Shown in pieces: positions 54,328-62,120 of a stretch of 64,000 nucleotides of DNA. Both the position numbers and the translations under genes were made by a program. The stretch is from Mucilaginibacter glaciei (GTDB lineage: Bacteria; Bacteroidota; Bacteroidia; Sphingobacteriales; Sphingobacteriaceae): positions 30,289-94,288 of the forward strand of contig NZ_JACWMX010000012.1 of assembly GCF_014773245.1 (NCBI RefSeq), written 5' to 3'. The notes beneath the pieces were generated by a model. It did no database searches and was not told where the DNA came from. It was given only the letters and a program-made list of their open reading frames with translations. Positions within the stretch are counted from its first letter, which is position 1, and every line of letters starts with the position of its first letter.

Positions 54328-54380
54328 TTGCTAAAAAGGAAACATAAAATTACATTTGTAGTGGTGAAAATAACCACTAC
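54328..54380 (+). promoter_or_regulatory. Bacteroidota-type promoter with operator palindrome 2
   Basis: TTG at 54328-54330 and TACATTTG at 54351-54358 are 20 bp apart and match the Bacteroidota consensus TTG / TAnnTTTG. Immediately after, GTAGTGGT (54358-54365) and ACCACTAC (54373-54380) form an inverted repeat across the expected transcription start. The AAA+ gene ATG is at 54388. The arrangement suits Xre repression of the rightward operon. Confidence 0.7.
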
Positions 54381-54387
54381 GTATAAA

Positions 54388-56310
54388 ATGAGCATGCAGC
54401 TATTGAAACTACAGGTAACCAACGCCGAGCAACTGGTATATGATAACAGCCTGCTTATCTTAACGGTATTGGGCGGTATCAAATTGGAGGGGCTGGACAG
54501 GATGCGGGTAACGCTTAAACTGGAATTGCCGGACAGCCCGAGGCCGCCCTTACGCCATAATCTGGACCTGTATAACGATAACCAACTGGAAAAACTGATA
54601 CGGAAGACGGCGGAAAAGTTGGAGATCGGCACGAGCCTGATAGCGGCCAGCCTGTCGGAACTGACGGAGCAACTGGAAGTTTACCGGGTGCAGCAACTCA
54701 AAAACCAGCAGGCCGACCAGTATATCCGCAAGCAGCTTACCCCCGAAGAACGGGAGCAAGCCGAAACCTTTTTAAAATCCCCGCACTTATTACAAAGGAC
54801 TAACGACCTGATCGGGCAAAGCGGCGTGGTAGGCGAAGAACTGAACAGGCTTATCATGTACCTGGTGTTTACGAGCCGCAAACGGGCGCAGCCTTTGCAT
54901 GTGGTAAGCCTGGGCAGCAGCGGCACGGGCAAAACGCATTTACAGGAAAAAGTAGGGCAGCTCATGCCCGAAGAAGAAAAGATCGAAATTACCACGCTAT
55001 CCGAAAACGCCTTTTACTACTTCGGCCAAAGAGAATTGAAGAACCGTTTGGTGCTGATCGAAGACCTGGACGGAGCGGAAAACGTGCTTTACCCCATGCG
55101 CGAACTGATGAGCAAAAGAAAAATAAGCAAAACGATAGCCCATAAAAATACCAAAGGCGAAACCAAGACCATCCACTTAATTGTAGAGGGCCCGGTATCG
55201 GTAGCAGGCTGCACCACGAAAGAAAGCATCTACGAAGATAACGCCAACCGCAGCTTTTTACTGTACCTGAACGAGAACCCGGAGCAGGACGAAAAAGTAA
55301 TGCAATACCAGCGGCTGCATTCGGCAGGCAAAATAGACACCCAAAAAGAAAGAGCCGTGCAGGAACTGCTAAAAAACTGCCAAAGGATATTAGCCCCGGT
55401 CAAGGTGGTGAACCCTTACGCCGAGCAATTGAAGATCCCGGCAGAAGTTTTTAAGCCACGCCGGAGCAACGCCCATTACCTGGCCTTTATAGAAGTGGTA
55501 ACTTTCTATCACCAATACCAAAGAAGATGGACGGATGAAAGCACCGGGGAAGTCATTTACGAACCGGGCGAAATGATGCCTTTAACAGATTGCGGCGTTA
55601 TTGAAACCACGCTGGCAGACATCGCCGAAGCCAACCAATTGCTCAAAGAAGTCTTGCTGCGCAAGAGCGATGAATTGAGCGGGGCTTGCCGGAACTACTT
55701 TGAAGAACTGAAAACATACCTGCAAGCTGAAAAAAAGCAAACGTTTGGCAGCCGCGAAATAAGAAGCCGTTTCCGGCTACCGGGTACTACGTTCCGGCGT
55801 TACCAAAACGCACTGTTAAGCTGCGGGCATATCAGGTTAAAGAGCGGCAAGCAAAATAGTGGCTTTCTATACGAAGTGGCCAGCTTTGAAGAATACGAGG
55901 CATTGCGCAGCGGGATAGCGAACGTACTCGACGAAGTGCTGCAAGCCATTACGCCACCCGTGAGCCACGAAACAAGTGGCGCACCTAAACTACAGGAAAT
56001 CAGCACCGAAGAAGCGGTGAGCCATACAGCACAGGAAAAGGGTACCGGGCATAAAAAACGCCATGAAGAAGCGGAGGGTTATACCTACCAAACCATGGTA
56101 AAAACCACACAGGAAAACCCGGAATGCCTTTTTACAGCCCATACCATCAGCGAACTAACCCGCCGCAGCCCCCGATCAGAGAACCGCTACTTAAAAATAC
56201 TGCACGATACGGGCTTAGTGATACGGGTATGGCAGGACAAAAAATACCTGTACCGGGTTGATAGTGCAAAAATCATTCCCCTACCGGGGGAACAGGAAGG
56301 GGGCTTATGA
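54388..56310 (+). CDS. AAA+ ATPase of a mobile element
   Basis: A 640-residue protein. The start is ATG 54388, after the promoter, and not the in-frame codons before it that lie inside the promoter. Residues about 1-150 are an accessory region; the ATPase core has Walker A LGSSGTGKTHLQ (about 173-184), Walker B RLVLIEDLDGAE (about 215-226) and a following sensor-like VAGCTTKESIYEDNANRSFL. The C-terminal part has winged-helix-like text (FGSREIRSRFRLPGTTFRRY). This looks like a helicase or primase-type initiator ATPase of an integrative element, but I cannot name the family. It overlaps the first recombinase gene by 4 bp, so replication and recombination functions are coupled. Confidence 0.7.
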   Translation: MSMQLLKLQVTNAEQLVYDNSLLILTVLGGIKLEGLDRMRVTLKLELPDSPRPPLRHNLDLYNDNQLEKLIRKTAEKLEIGTSLIAASLSELTEQLEVYRVQQLKNQQADQYIRKQLTPEEREQAETFLKSPHLLQRTNDLIGQSGVVGEELNRLIMYLVFTSRKRAQPLHVVSLGSSGTGKTHLQEKVGQLMPEEEKIEITTLSENAFYYFGQRELKNRLVLIEDLDGAENVLYPMRELMSKRKISKTIAHKNTKGETKTIHLIVEGPVSVAGCTTKESIYEDNANRSFLLYLNENPEQDEKVMQYQRLHSAGKIDTQKERAVQELLKNCQRILAPVKVVNPYAEQLKIPAEVFKPRRSNAHYLAFIEVVTFYHQYQRRWTDESTGEVIYEPGEMMPLTDCGVIETTLADIAEANQLLKEVLLRKSDELSGACRNYFEELKTYLQAEKKQTFGSREIRSRFRLPGTTFRRYQNALLSCGHIRLKSGKQNSGFLYEVASFEEYEALRSGIANVLDEVLQAITPPVSHETSGAPKLQEISTEEAVSHTAQEKGTGHKKRHEEAEGYTYQTMVKTTQENPECLFTAHTISELTRRSPRSENRYLKILHDTGLVIRVWQDKKYLYRVDSAKIIPLPGEQEGGL

Positions 56311-57284
56311 AAAGCCTGCCCTTAAACAATACCGGCTTTGAGTACCTGCAAACAGGCTTCCGGGAATGGCTGGACATCCTGGGCTATTGTGAAAGCAGCG
56401 TTTACAGCGTACCGCATTACCTGCGTTCATTCCTGCACCATTTGGAGGGCTTGGGGGTAAACAGTGTACGGGACATGCAGCAAAAGCATATCAAAAGCTT
56501 TTATAACCACATCAGCCAGCGGCCGCACATCCGGCACGCCACCGGGTTGAGCGACAGTTACATCAGGATGCACATGCAGGCTGTAGAAAAGTTCCTGGAA
56601 TACCTGCACCATAAAGGCGTACAAGAATTGCCCACCACCGGGGTAAGGCTCGGAGCGCCGCAAAAGAAAGAACCCGAAGTATTGACCATCGAAGAAGTGA
56701 AAATGCTTTTTGAAACAACCGACAAAATGCCCGGCGGTGCCAGGAGCCGGGTAAGTACCGAAGCTATCAGCGCAAGGGACAAGGCCATGCTTACGGTATA
56801 TTACAGTTGCGGCCTGCGCAGTAACGAGGGTGAGCAATTGAGCATAGACGACATCAACTTTGATACCCGGATATTGCATGTACGCAAGGGCAAGAACTAT
56901 AAAGAGCGGTTTGTACCGTTCAATAAAACCAACGCAGCCTACTTACAGGAATACATTTACGACTACCGTCCCCAAATGTTAGCAACCACCTCCCTACCGG
57001 GGAGGCCGGGAGGGGCTGAAACCGCCTTGTTTATCTCCCCGACAGGAGAGCCGACCAAAGGCCCGAGCCTGCGGTGCAGGCTGCAACTGCTACAGCAGCT
57101 AACAGACGATGCGGTATTACAGCAAAAGACCGTCGGACTGCATACGCTGCGTCACAGCATAGCCACGCACTTATTACAGGCCGGCATGAGTTTGGAAAAG
57201 ATAGCCCGCTTTTTAGGCCACAGTAGTTTAGACAGTACGCAGATATACACCCATATTGTAAAAAGAGTAAATGACAACCTATAA
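56307..57284 (+). CDS. Tyrosine recombinase 1 (XerC/D-like)
   Basis: A 325-residue tyrosine recombinase. The N-terminal SAM-like core-binding domain is at about residues 10-105; the catalytic domain follows. All catalytic residues are visible: Arg171 (SCGLRSNEGEQL), Lys in VRKGKNYKERFVP, His279 and Arg282 (HTLRHSIATHLL), His305 (FLGHSSLDST), and nucleophile Tyr314 (IYTHI). It should be active. A short insertion, PGRPGGAETALF, lies between the Lys hairpin and the HxxR helix. Its start overlaps the ATPase gene by 4 bp and its end overlaps the second recombinase by 14 bp. Confidence 0.92.
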   Translation: MKSLPLNNTGFEYLQTGFREWLDILGYCESSVYSVPHYLRSFLHHLEGLGVNSVRDMQQKHIKSFYNHISQRPHIRHATGLSDSYIRMHMQAVEKFLEYLHHKGVQELPTTGVRLGAPQKKEPEVLTIEEVKMLFETTDKMPGGARSRVSTEAISARDKAMLTVYYSCGLRSNEGEQLSIDDINFDTRILHVRKGKNYKERFVPFNKTNAAYLQEYIYDYRPQMLATTSLPGRPGGAETALFISPTGEPTKGPSLRCRLQLLQQLTDDAVLQQKTVGLHTLRHSIATHLLQAGMSLEKIARFLGHSSLDSTQIYTHIVKRVNDNL

Positions 57285-58209
57285 AGATTACCTATTTTCC
57301 CTGGGACTAAGCAGCAGCACCGTAAAGCATTACTACAAACATACGCTTGACTTCTTAGCCTGGCTGGATAAAGACAATACCGAGGCCGAAGCGGCCACGG
57401 CAAAAGAAGTATTGGGCTTTATGAATCACCTGAAACAAAAAGGGCTGGAAAACCTGACCCGGAGCGTACAGCTTGGCCTGTTAAAACACTTCTTTGATTA
57501 CCAGATCGCGCAAGGCTTAAGAAAAGATAACCCGGCAAAGCATTTGAAAATACGGGGTGTTAAGCGTGTTACGCTTTACCCTACGCTAAGCAAAAAGGAA
57601 CTGGAAGCCATTTACCATAATTACACCATACCAGCGGACGAAGACCCGAGGGCGAACCGGAATTGGTTTAAAACCTACCAGCTATCGAGGCAGCGCAACA
57701 AAACCATCCTGGGGCTGATGATATGGCAGGGCATCACTACGCCGGAGGCCAACAAGCTTACCCCGCATGACGTTAATCTTAAAGATGGTACGATATACAT
57801 AGCGGGAAGCCGTAAAGGAGCGGAAAGGACGATGGAACTTAAACCGCAGCAGATCATCGGGCTGATGGAATACCAGTTAAAGACCCGGAACGAACTTCAA
57901 AAATATTGTAGTAATCCGAGCGAATACTTTTATATAGCCACCCCACCGTCCGGGCAGAAAACAGCCACGGGGCAATACCCGCTTAATATATGGAAACGGC
58001 TAAGTGATGAAGTATCGAAACTATGCCCCCGTTTCATTAACTTTAAACAGGTCAGGTCAAGCGTGATCACCCATTGGCTGGCCGTGCATAACTTAAGGCA
58101 GGTGCAATACATGGCCGGGCATAAATACGTGAGCAGTACAGAGGGTTATTTAGTGAACCAGGTAGAAGACCTGCAGTTTGATATAGACCAGTACCACCCG
58201 ATAGGATAA
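57271..58209 (+). CDS. Tyrosine recombinase 2, catalytically divergent
   Basis: A 312-residue tyrosine recombinase homologue with the usual SAM-like N-terminal domain (LSSSTVKHYYKHTLDFLAWL) and a divergent catalytic domain. The first Arg is missing: the site reads WQGITTPEANKLTPHDV. The HxxR position reads KQVRSSVITHWL, with Lys in place of the first His; the second His (MAGHKYVSST) and Tyr (EGYLV) remain. Pairs or trios of recombinases in which one member is atypical are known (Tn554-like TnpA/TnpB, recombinases in trios), so it probably acts with recombinase 1. Its start overlaps that gene by 14 bp. Confidence 0.85.
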   Translation: MTTYKDYLFSLGLSSSTVKHYYKHTLDFLAWLDKDNTEAEAATAKEVLGFMNHLKQKGLENLTRSVQLGLLKHFFDYQIAQGLRKDNPAKHLKIRGVKRVTLYPTLSKKELEAIYHNYTIPADEDPRANRNWFKTYQLSRQRNKTILGLMIWQGITTPEANKLTPHDVNLKDGTIYIAGSRKGAERTMELKPQQIIGLMEYQLKTRNELQKYCSNPSEYFYIATPPSGQKTATGQYPLNIWKRLSDEVSKLCPRFINFKQVRSSVITHWLAVHNLRQVQYMAGHKYVSSTEGYLVNQVEDLQFDIDQYHPIG

Positions 58210-58251
58210 GCGGGTTATATATAAAATCAGAATAAAAGATAAATTTGTACA

Positions 58252-59271
58252 ATGGGGACGATTGATAAAGCAGCTTACAGCACCTTCCTGGAAGAAATAA
58301 AAGAACAGGTTTACCGCTCTCAATACCAGGCGTTAAAAGAAGTGAATAAAGAATTGCTGGGCCTGTATTGGTTCATCGGTCAAAGTATCGCCGTGACACA
58401 AGAACAATCAGGCTGGGGCAAATCAGTGGTTACCACCTTGTCCGAAGATCTTCAAAAAGAGTTTCCGGGGATAAAAGGCTTTTCAGGCAGTAACCTGTGG
58501 CGGATGAAAGGCTTTTATGAAACCTATAGCCAAAATGAAAAACTCGCACCAATGGTGCGGGAAATAGGCTGGAGCCATAACCTGGTGATCTTGGAGAAAT
58601 GCAAAGACGATCAGGAACGGGAGTTTTATATCAGTATGGTCAGGAAATACGGCTGGACAAAGAACGTATTGATACACCAGGTAGAGGGCAACGCTTATCA
58701 CCGGTATTTAATGAATCAAACCAACTTTGATACCACGCTGGAAGAAAAATACCGGCACCAGGCCAAACTGGCAGTAAGGGATAGCTATATCTTTGGCTTT
58801 TTAGAAATAAGCGAAAGGTATTCAGAGCGTGAACTCGAACTGGGTTTGATCAAGAACATCCGCAGCTTTTTAATGGAAATGGGTGGCGACTTCGCATTTA
58901 TGGGCAACCAATACCACTTAGAAGTAGGTAACGAAGAATATTACATTGATCTGCTGCTCTATCACCGTCGGTTAAAATCAATGGTAGCTGTAGAACTTAA
59001 AACAGGAAAGTTCAAAGCGGAGTATGCGGGTAAAATGCAGTTCTACCTAACAGCATTGAACGAAACAGTAAAAACAACCGATGAAAATCCATCTATAGGA
59101 ATTATTATTTGCAAGGAAAAGAATCGCACCATCGTAGAGTACGCCTTAAAAGAAATGAACAGCCCGATGGGCGTAGCTACCTATACCATCAAAGAAGAAC
59201 TGCCGGAAAATATGAAAAAGATGCTCCCATCACCCGCAGCTATAGCGGAAAGCCTGGAAAAATTGCTATAA
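58252..59271 (+). CDS. DUF1016/YhcG-family PD-(D/E)xK protein
   Basis: A 339-residue protein of the DUF1016 (YhcG) family. The N-terminal domain has QALKEVNKELLGLYWFIGQS and WGKSVVTTLSEDLQKEFPGI, then GFSGSNLWRMKGFYE. The C-terminal PD-(D/E)xK nuclease-like domain has FAFMGNQYHLEVGNEEYYID, then DLLLYHRRLKSMVAVELKTG with catalytic Asp, Glu and Lys (IDLLLYH; VELKTGKF) and QFYLTALNE. Members are often found next to recombinases and restriction genes on mobile elements; the exact reaction is not established. It lies 42 bp after recombinase 2 and probably ends the operon. Confidence 0.92.
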   Translation: MGTIDKAAYSTFLEEIKEQVYRSQYQALKEVNKELLGLYWFIGQSIAVTQEQSGWGKSVVTTLSEDLQKEFPGIKGFSGSNLWRMKGFYETYSQNEKLAPMVREIGWSHNLVILEKCKDDQEREFYISMVRKYGWTKNVLIHQVEGNAYHRYLMNQTNFDTTLEEKYRHQAKLAVRDSYIFGFLEISERYSERELELGLIKNIRSFLMEMGGDFAFMGNQYHLEVGNEEYYIDLLLYHRRLKSMVAVELKTGKFKAEYAGKMQFYLTALNETVKTTDENPSIGIIICKEKNRTIVEYALKEMNSPMGVATYTIKEELPENMKKMLPSPAAIAESLEKLL

Positions 59272-60464
59272 CCCACCTCACAGGAAAAGCGGTGTTCGTC
59301 ATCACTCGTCAGCGCAAAAACCACGCCCTCGTTCGTACCTCACTCCGTCATGCTTTCCGCCTTCCTCGTTCTTCCTCACGGTCTGCTGCCCCTGTCCAGT
59401 CCCCGACTGGTAGAAGCGTGGCCAGTCCAGCCGCCGCCCTATTGTTAGGCTCGCCTGCTGGCTCGGCAACCGCCCCGCCGGTAGAAGCGGGGACTGGCGG
59501 CCGGTCGCCCTTTCGGGACTTTTCCCGGCCGGGTTTGCCTCACACTCGCAACGGCTTCGCAAGAAAAAAAGGAAGAAGCAGGGCGCATAATCCCCCCGCA
59601 CGTGGAGGCCGTTTGTTTAATTGGGGGCTATCTTCCAAAGCCCCCAAACCCCCGTTGGATCGTTTACGTGCCGGATGCAAGCCGCACAAACCCACCCCAC
59701 AACCCACGCTTACATCCAGCCCGAAAACGTCTGCCTTTCAGACGGAGAAAAACAGCTTTTTATAAATCAGCAAGATGTACAATTGTGCCACAATTGGATC
59801 TTGCGGCCAGGCCGAAAAAAATGCTTTCGGCGTTTAGCAAGATAAACGATTGTCCGACAATCGAATCTTGCCCCATTGCTCCAAAGTCGCCGGGGGAACC
59901 CCCAAAAAACCTTTGCCGACTAACGAGAGCAAAGGCAAGTTTGCCACGAGCCGGAAGGCATCGTGGTAGTTTTTGTGGACACAAAAACACAAACTTGCTG
60001 CTTATCTGAAATAGAAATAAAATGAGAATAAGGCATCAGGTGATTAACTGTTAAGCACCAAAAAGCGGGAGAAGACGGGGCTGTCAAGGGAACGTGGAAT
60101 AAATGGGTGGTGCGTGAAAGGCTTGTGGGTTTATGCCGCGAAAGTCCCTTTACTGCCCTGGCTTCGGAGGCTACCTTTGCGGTAACAGATGATCGGCTTA
60201 ACCAGTACGCAGGCCGGGCGGTGGAAAGCCGGATGCGGGCAGCTTCGCTGCTTAACATAATTGAATTATAGGACGGCTTCGGATGCGCGAGGGAACGGAG
60301 CGGGCGTACTATAATAACGTGTTATGTTAAAGCATCCGGCGTGGGTCGGGCGGGGAATGGGCCTAAATAAATCTCTTTATCTGCTGATTCGGATATAAAC
60401 TTTTACTACCTTTAAATCATCTCGTAAGAGAACGTTCTTTGAACTTTTTGCAGGCGCAAGAGAG
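59272..60464. other. Long non-coding, hairpin-rich tract
   Basis: About 1.2 kb without a convincing gene. The first part is GC-rich and low in family-like coding text, with CCAGTCCCCG (59396-59405) inverted at 59488-59497. The middle carries two homologous 35-bp hairpins and a smaller one between them (59770-59871), then CCTTTGC/GCAAAGG. The right part has further short inverted words (CGGATGC near 60272, GCATCCG near 60333). Open frames here overlap each other in several phases with Pro/Arg/Ser-rich text and are rejected. It may hold the end, origin or attachment region of the mobile unit. Confidence 0.5.
59770..59871. repeat. Two homologous 35-bp hairpins with a compensatory change
   Basis: Hairpin 1 (59770-59804): GCAAGAT...CAATTGT, loop GCC, ACAATTG...ATCTTGC. 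Hairpin 2 (59837-59871): GCAAGAT...CGATTGT, loop CCG, ACAATCG...ATCTTGC. Both have the same 3-nt versus 1-nt internal bulge, and the A-T to G-C change is made in both arms. A third stem GCCGAAA/TTTCGGC (59811-59831) lies between them. Confidence 0.8.
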
Positions 60465-60467
60465 TGA

Positions 60468-61424
60468 ACTGACAGCCAGCCAAAAAAACGCCTGAATACT
60501 TATACCTACGGGTTTAACGGGAAGGAGAATGATAATGAGGTGAAGGGCGTAGGCAATCAGCAGGATTATGGTATGCGAATCTACGATCCCAGAGTAGGCA
60601 GATTCTTAAGTGTTGATCCGTTAACTATAAAATATCCTGAATTAACGCCGTACCAGTTTGCCAGTAATGCTGTAATTGGAAATACAGACTTGGATGGATT
60701 AGAGCTGTTTCCATCCTACAAAGCTTTAAAGATTAACTCTCCAGTTACAAGGGTTTTAAAAGATGTAGAAATTCGAAATATAAATCTCAAGAAAGCTGTT
60801 GTTTCCGCTGGTTTCAAACTTGGGTTTTCTGAAGAATTACCAAAAAAGTTAATCAATCATTACAGTTTTGGTAATGGAAGTCAAATGACTTTATCCGAAA
60901 AGCAAATGATGGATATTCATTCACAGCAGGTTGGTATCCAGGGATTAGATCCCGTGGATTTAAAACAGTTTCACGATTTATTAATGCAAACTCCTAAAGG
61001 GAAATCAGTTCAACTGAAAGAGTGGAGGGTTTTAAGTGGCTCTGGCGTCTCAGGTACTTTAGGCACGTTTACAGTTGTTTTTAATGGGACATTTACAAAG
61101 GATGATAATTATTTTTATAAATGGACATTTAGAGGTAAGATGTCATTTGAAGACAATTGGAACTTTAATTCACATAATTCAGCAGTTAATTCAGGCAAGA
61201 GAAGCTTAAGAACAGAAGAAGGGGCTAAATTAACGGATTTTGCAAAGAAATATTTAATTGGCAAACCGTTTGATGTGTCTAGCGTAGGTGTAAATGTTGT
61301 GCAAAACAGTGATGATAATTTTGTAAATTGGTTTAAAGATAAACCATTTATTGCGGTACCAAATCGAGCATCAAATGTGAAATCAGATAGTGAGAAAGTC
61401 AAGACAGATGGAACAAAATACTAA
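60468..61424 (+). pseudogene. Orphan Rhs tip: silent toxin cassette, colicin M-like layout
   Basis: The frame opens after a TGA at 60465 and has no good start before the 53-bp Rhs-core repeat at 60501; a GTG at 60540 is the first plausible codon, without a clear ribosome site. It reads FNGKENDNEVKGVGNQQDYG, then the Rhs core end MRIYDPRVGRFLSVDP and YQFASNAVIGNTDLDG, then a different AT-rich tip. Counted from the GTG, the tip has INHYSFGNG (about 105-113), GTLGTFTVVFNGTF, KWTFRG (Trp195) and EDNWNFN (Asp205). This order resembles the colicin M catalytic domain (HYLWGNG, LGNITLKTEGTL, WTYNG, DDKYDFN), although one catalytic Asp appears as Asn. It is likely silent until recombined onto the complete Rhs gene. 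Confidence 0.75.
60501..60553 (+). repeat. 53-bp exact Rhs-core repeat, copy 2 (orphan tip)
   Basis: Identical to 52081-52133; the bases just outside differ (T versus A on the left, C versus A on the right), with partial identity continuing beyond. Same codon phase as in the complete Rhs gene. Confidence 0.95.
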
Positions 61425-61980
61425 ATATCGCAAAGCACACAAATTTAAAGTGTATTATATATTATTATACACAATCGTCTCGAGTTGTCAAATTTCTACT
61501 CAAACAATCGGTTTAAGTAAAGCAAAAGGATATTTGAGTCTTGATCTTAAGAAGGAGAACCAAGTCTTATTTTACGAATATAGAATTCGGCCAGATTATT
61601 TATATCCCAAAATCGTGTACATAAAATTTAAATGTAACAATCCTGAATTGCTCATTCAAAAAATGAATTTAATACCTGCAAGGCCGTTGCCGAGTCGATA
61701 TTCTTCAAGAAATTACGATTATTCGTTGGCTCAATTAATTAAAAATTTCTGGCAATTAGGAAGCACCAAGAATAACATCTCAAAAGTAAAATCTATAGAG
61801 ACTGAAAAATTAAATTGGTGGTACAAAAAACAACTTCCAAGTAATACATTTGGGGGGGGTTATAGTGAACGTGAAAAAAAGGTTGTGCCTGCAAAAGATG
61901 CTTCTAACGGAAGGTTAATTTTCTATACTGAGCACCAAGATGTGTACATAGAGATTGATCTACTAAGTGAAAATAGGTAA
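61408..61980 (+). CDS. Putative lipoprotein immunity protein of the orphan tip
   Basis: A 190-residue protein. ATG 61408 is chosen; a GTG at 61390 is also in frame. It overlaps the toxin frame by 17 bp, the usual coupling of a cognate immunity gene. The N-terminus has basic residues then YYILLYTIVSSCQIS, a possible signal with a lipobox Cys at about residue 28, so the protein may be anchored in a membrane facing the periplasm. That fits a toxin acting in the periplasm on lipid II, as colicin M does. The mature text (YIKFKCNNPELLIQKMNLIP; KLNWWYKKQLPSNTFGGG) matches no family I know. Confidence 0.65.
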   Translation: MEQNTKYRKAHKFKVYYILLYTIVSSCQISTQTIGLSKAKGYLSLDLKKENQVLFYEYRIRPDYLYPKIVYIKFKCNNPELLIQKMNLIPARPLPSRYSSRNYDYSLAQLIKNFWQLGSTKNNISKVKSIETEKLNWWYKKQLPSNTFGGGYSEREKKVVPAKDASNGRLIFYTEHQDVYIEIDLLSENR

Positions 61981-62120
61981 TTCTTTAAACAAGCAGAAGT
62001 AATCAAATCAAAACAGTTTACTTATCATTTACACGTCAGTATGTAGTGTTAAAACACGAAAATACCATGCCTATGATGTTAAAAAAATCACGGAACTATC
62101 ACCGGTAATCCTTAATCTTT
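61981..62120. other. Short gap between the immunity gene and decayed fiber genes
   Basis: AT-rich, no gene, no clear terminator. TAGTGTT at 62045-62051 followed by AACACGA is a weak inverted repeat resembling the half-site of the Xre operator, possibly by chance. Confidence 0.35.

Noticed and set aside
59770..59871. A CRISPR array.
   Set aside because: Only two imperfect palindromic units are present, with no regular spacers beyond them and no cas genes in the window.
59109..60258. Several overlapping open frames of 75-218 codons in the GC-rich tract after the DUF1016 gene.
   Set aside because: They overlap in several phases and on both strands, are Pro/Arg/Ser-rich, resemble no protein family, and run through hairpins and inverted repeats. 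Open frames arise easily in such composition.
52081..60553. The 53-bp repeats as the attachment sites (direct repeats) of the mobile unit between them.
   Set aside because: The repeat is an in-frame piece of a conserved Rhs core, and the DNA beside copy 1 is the toxin tip and its immunity gene, not element sequence. Orphan-tip homology explains it better.
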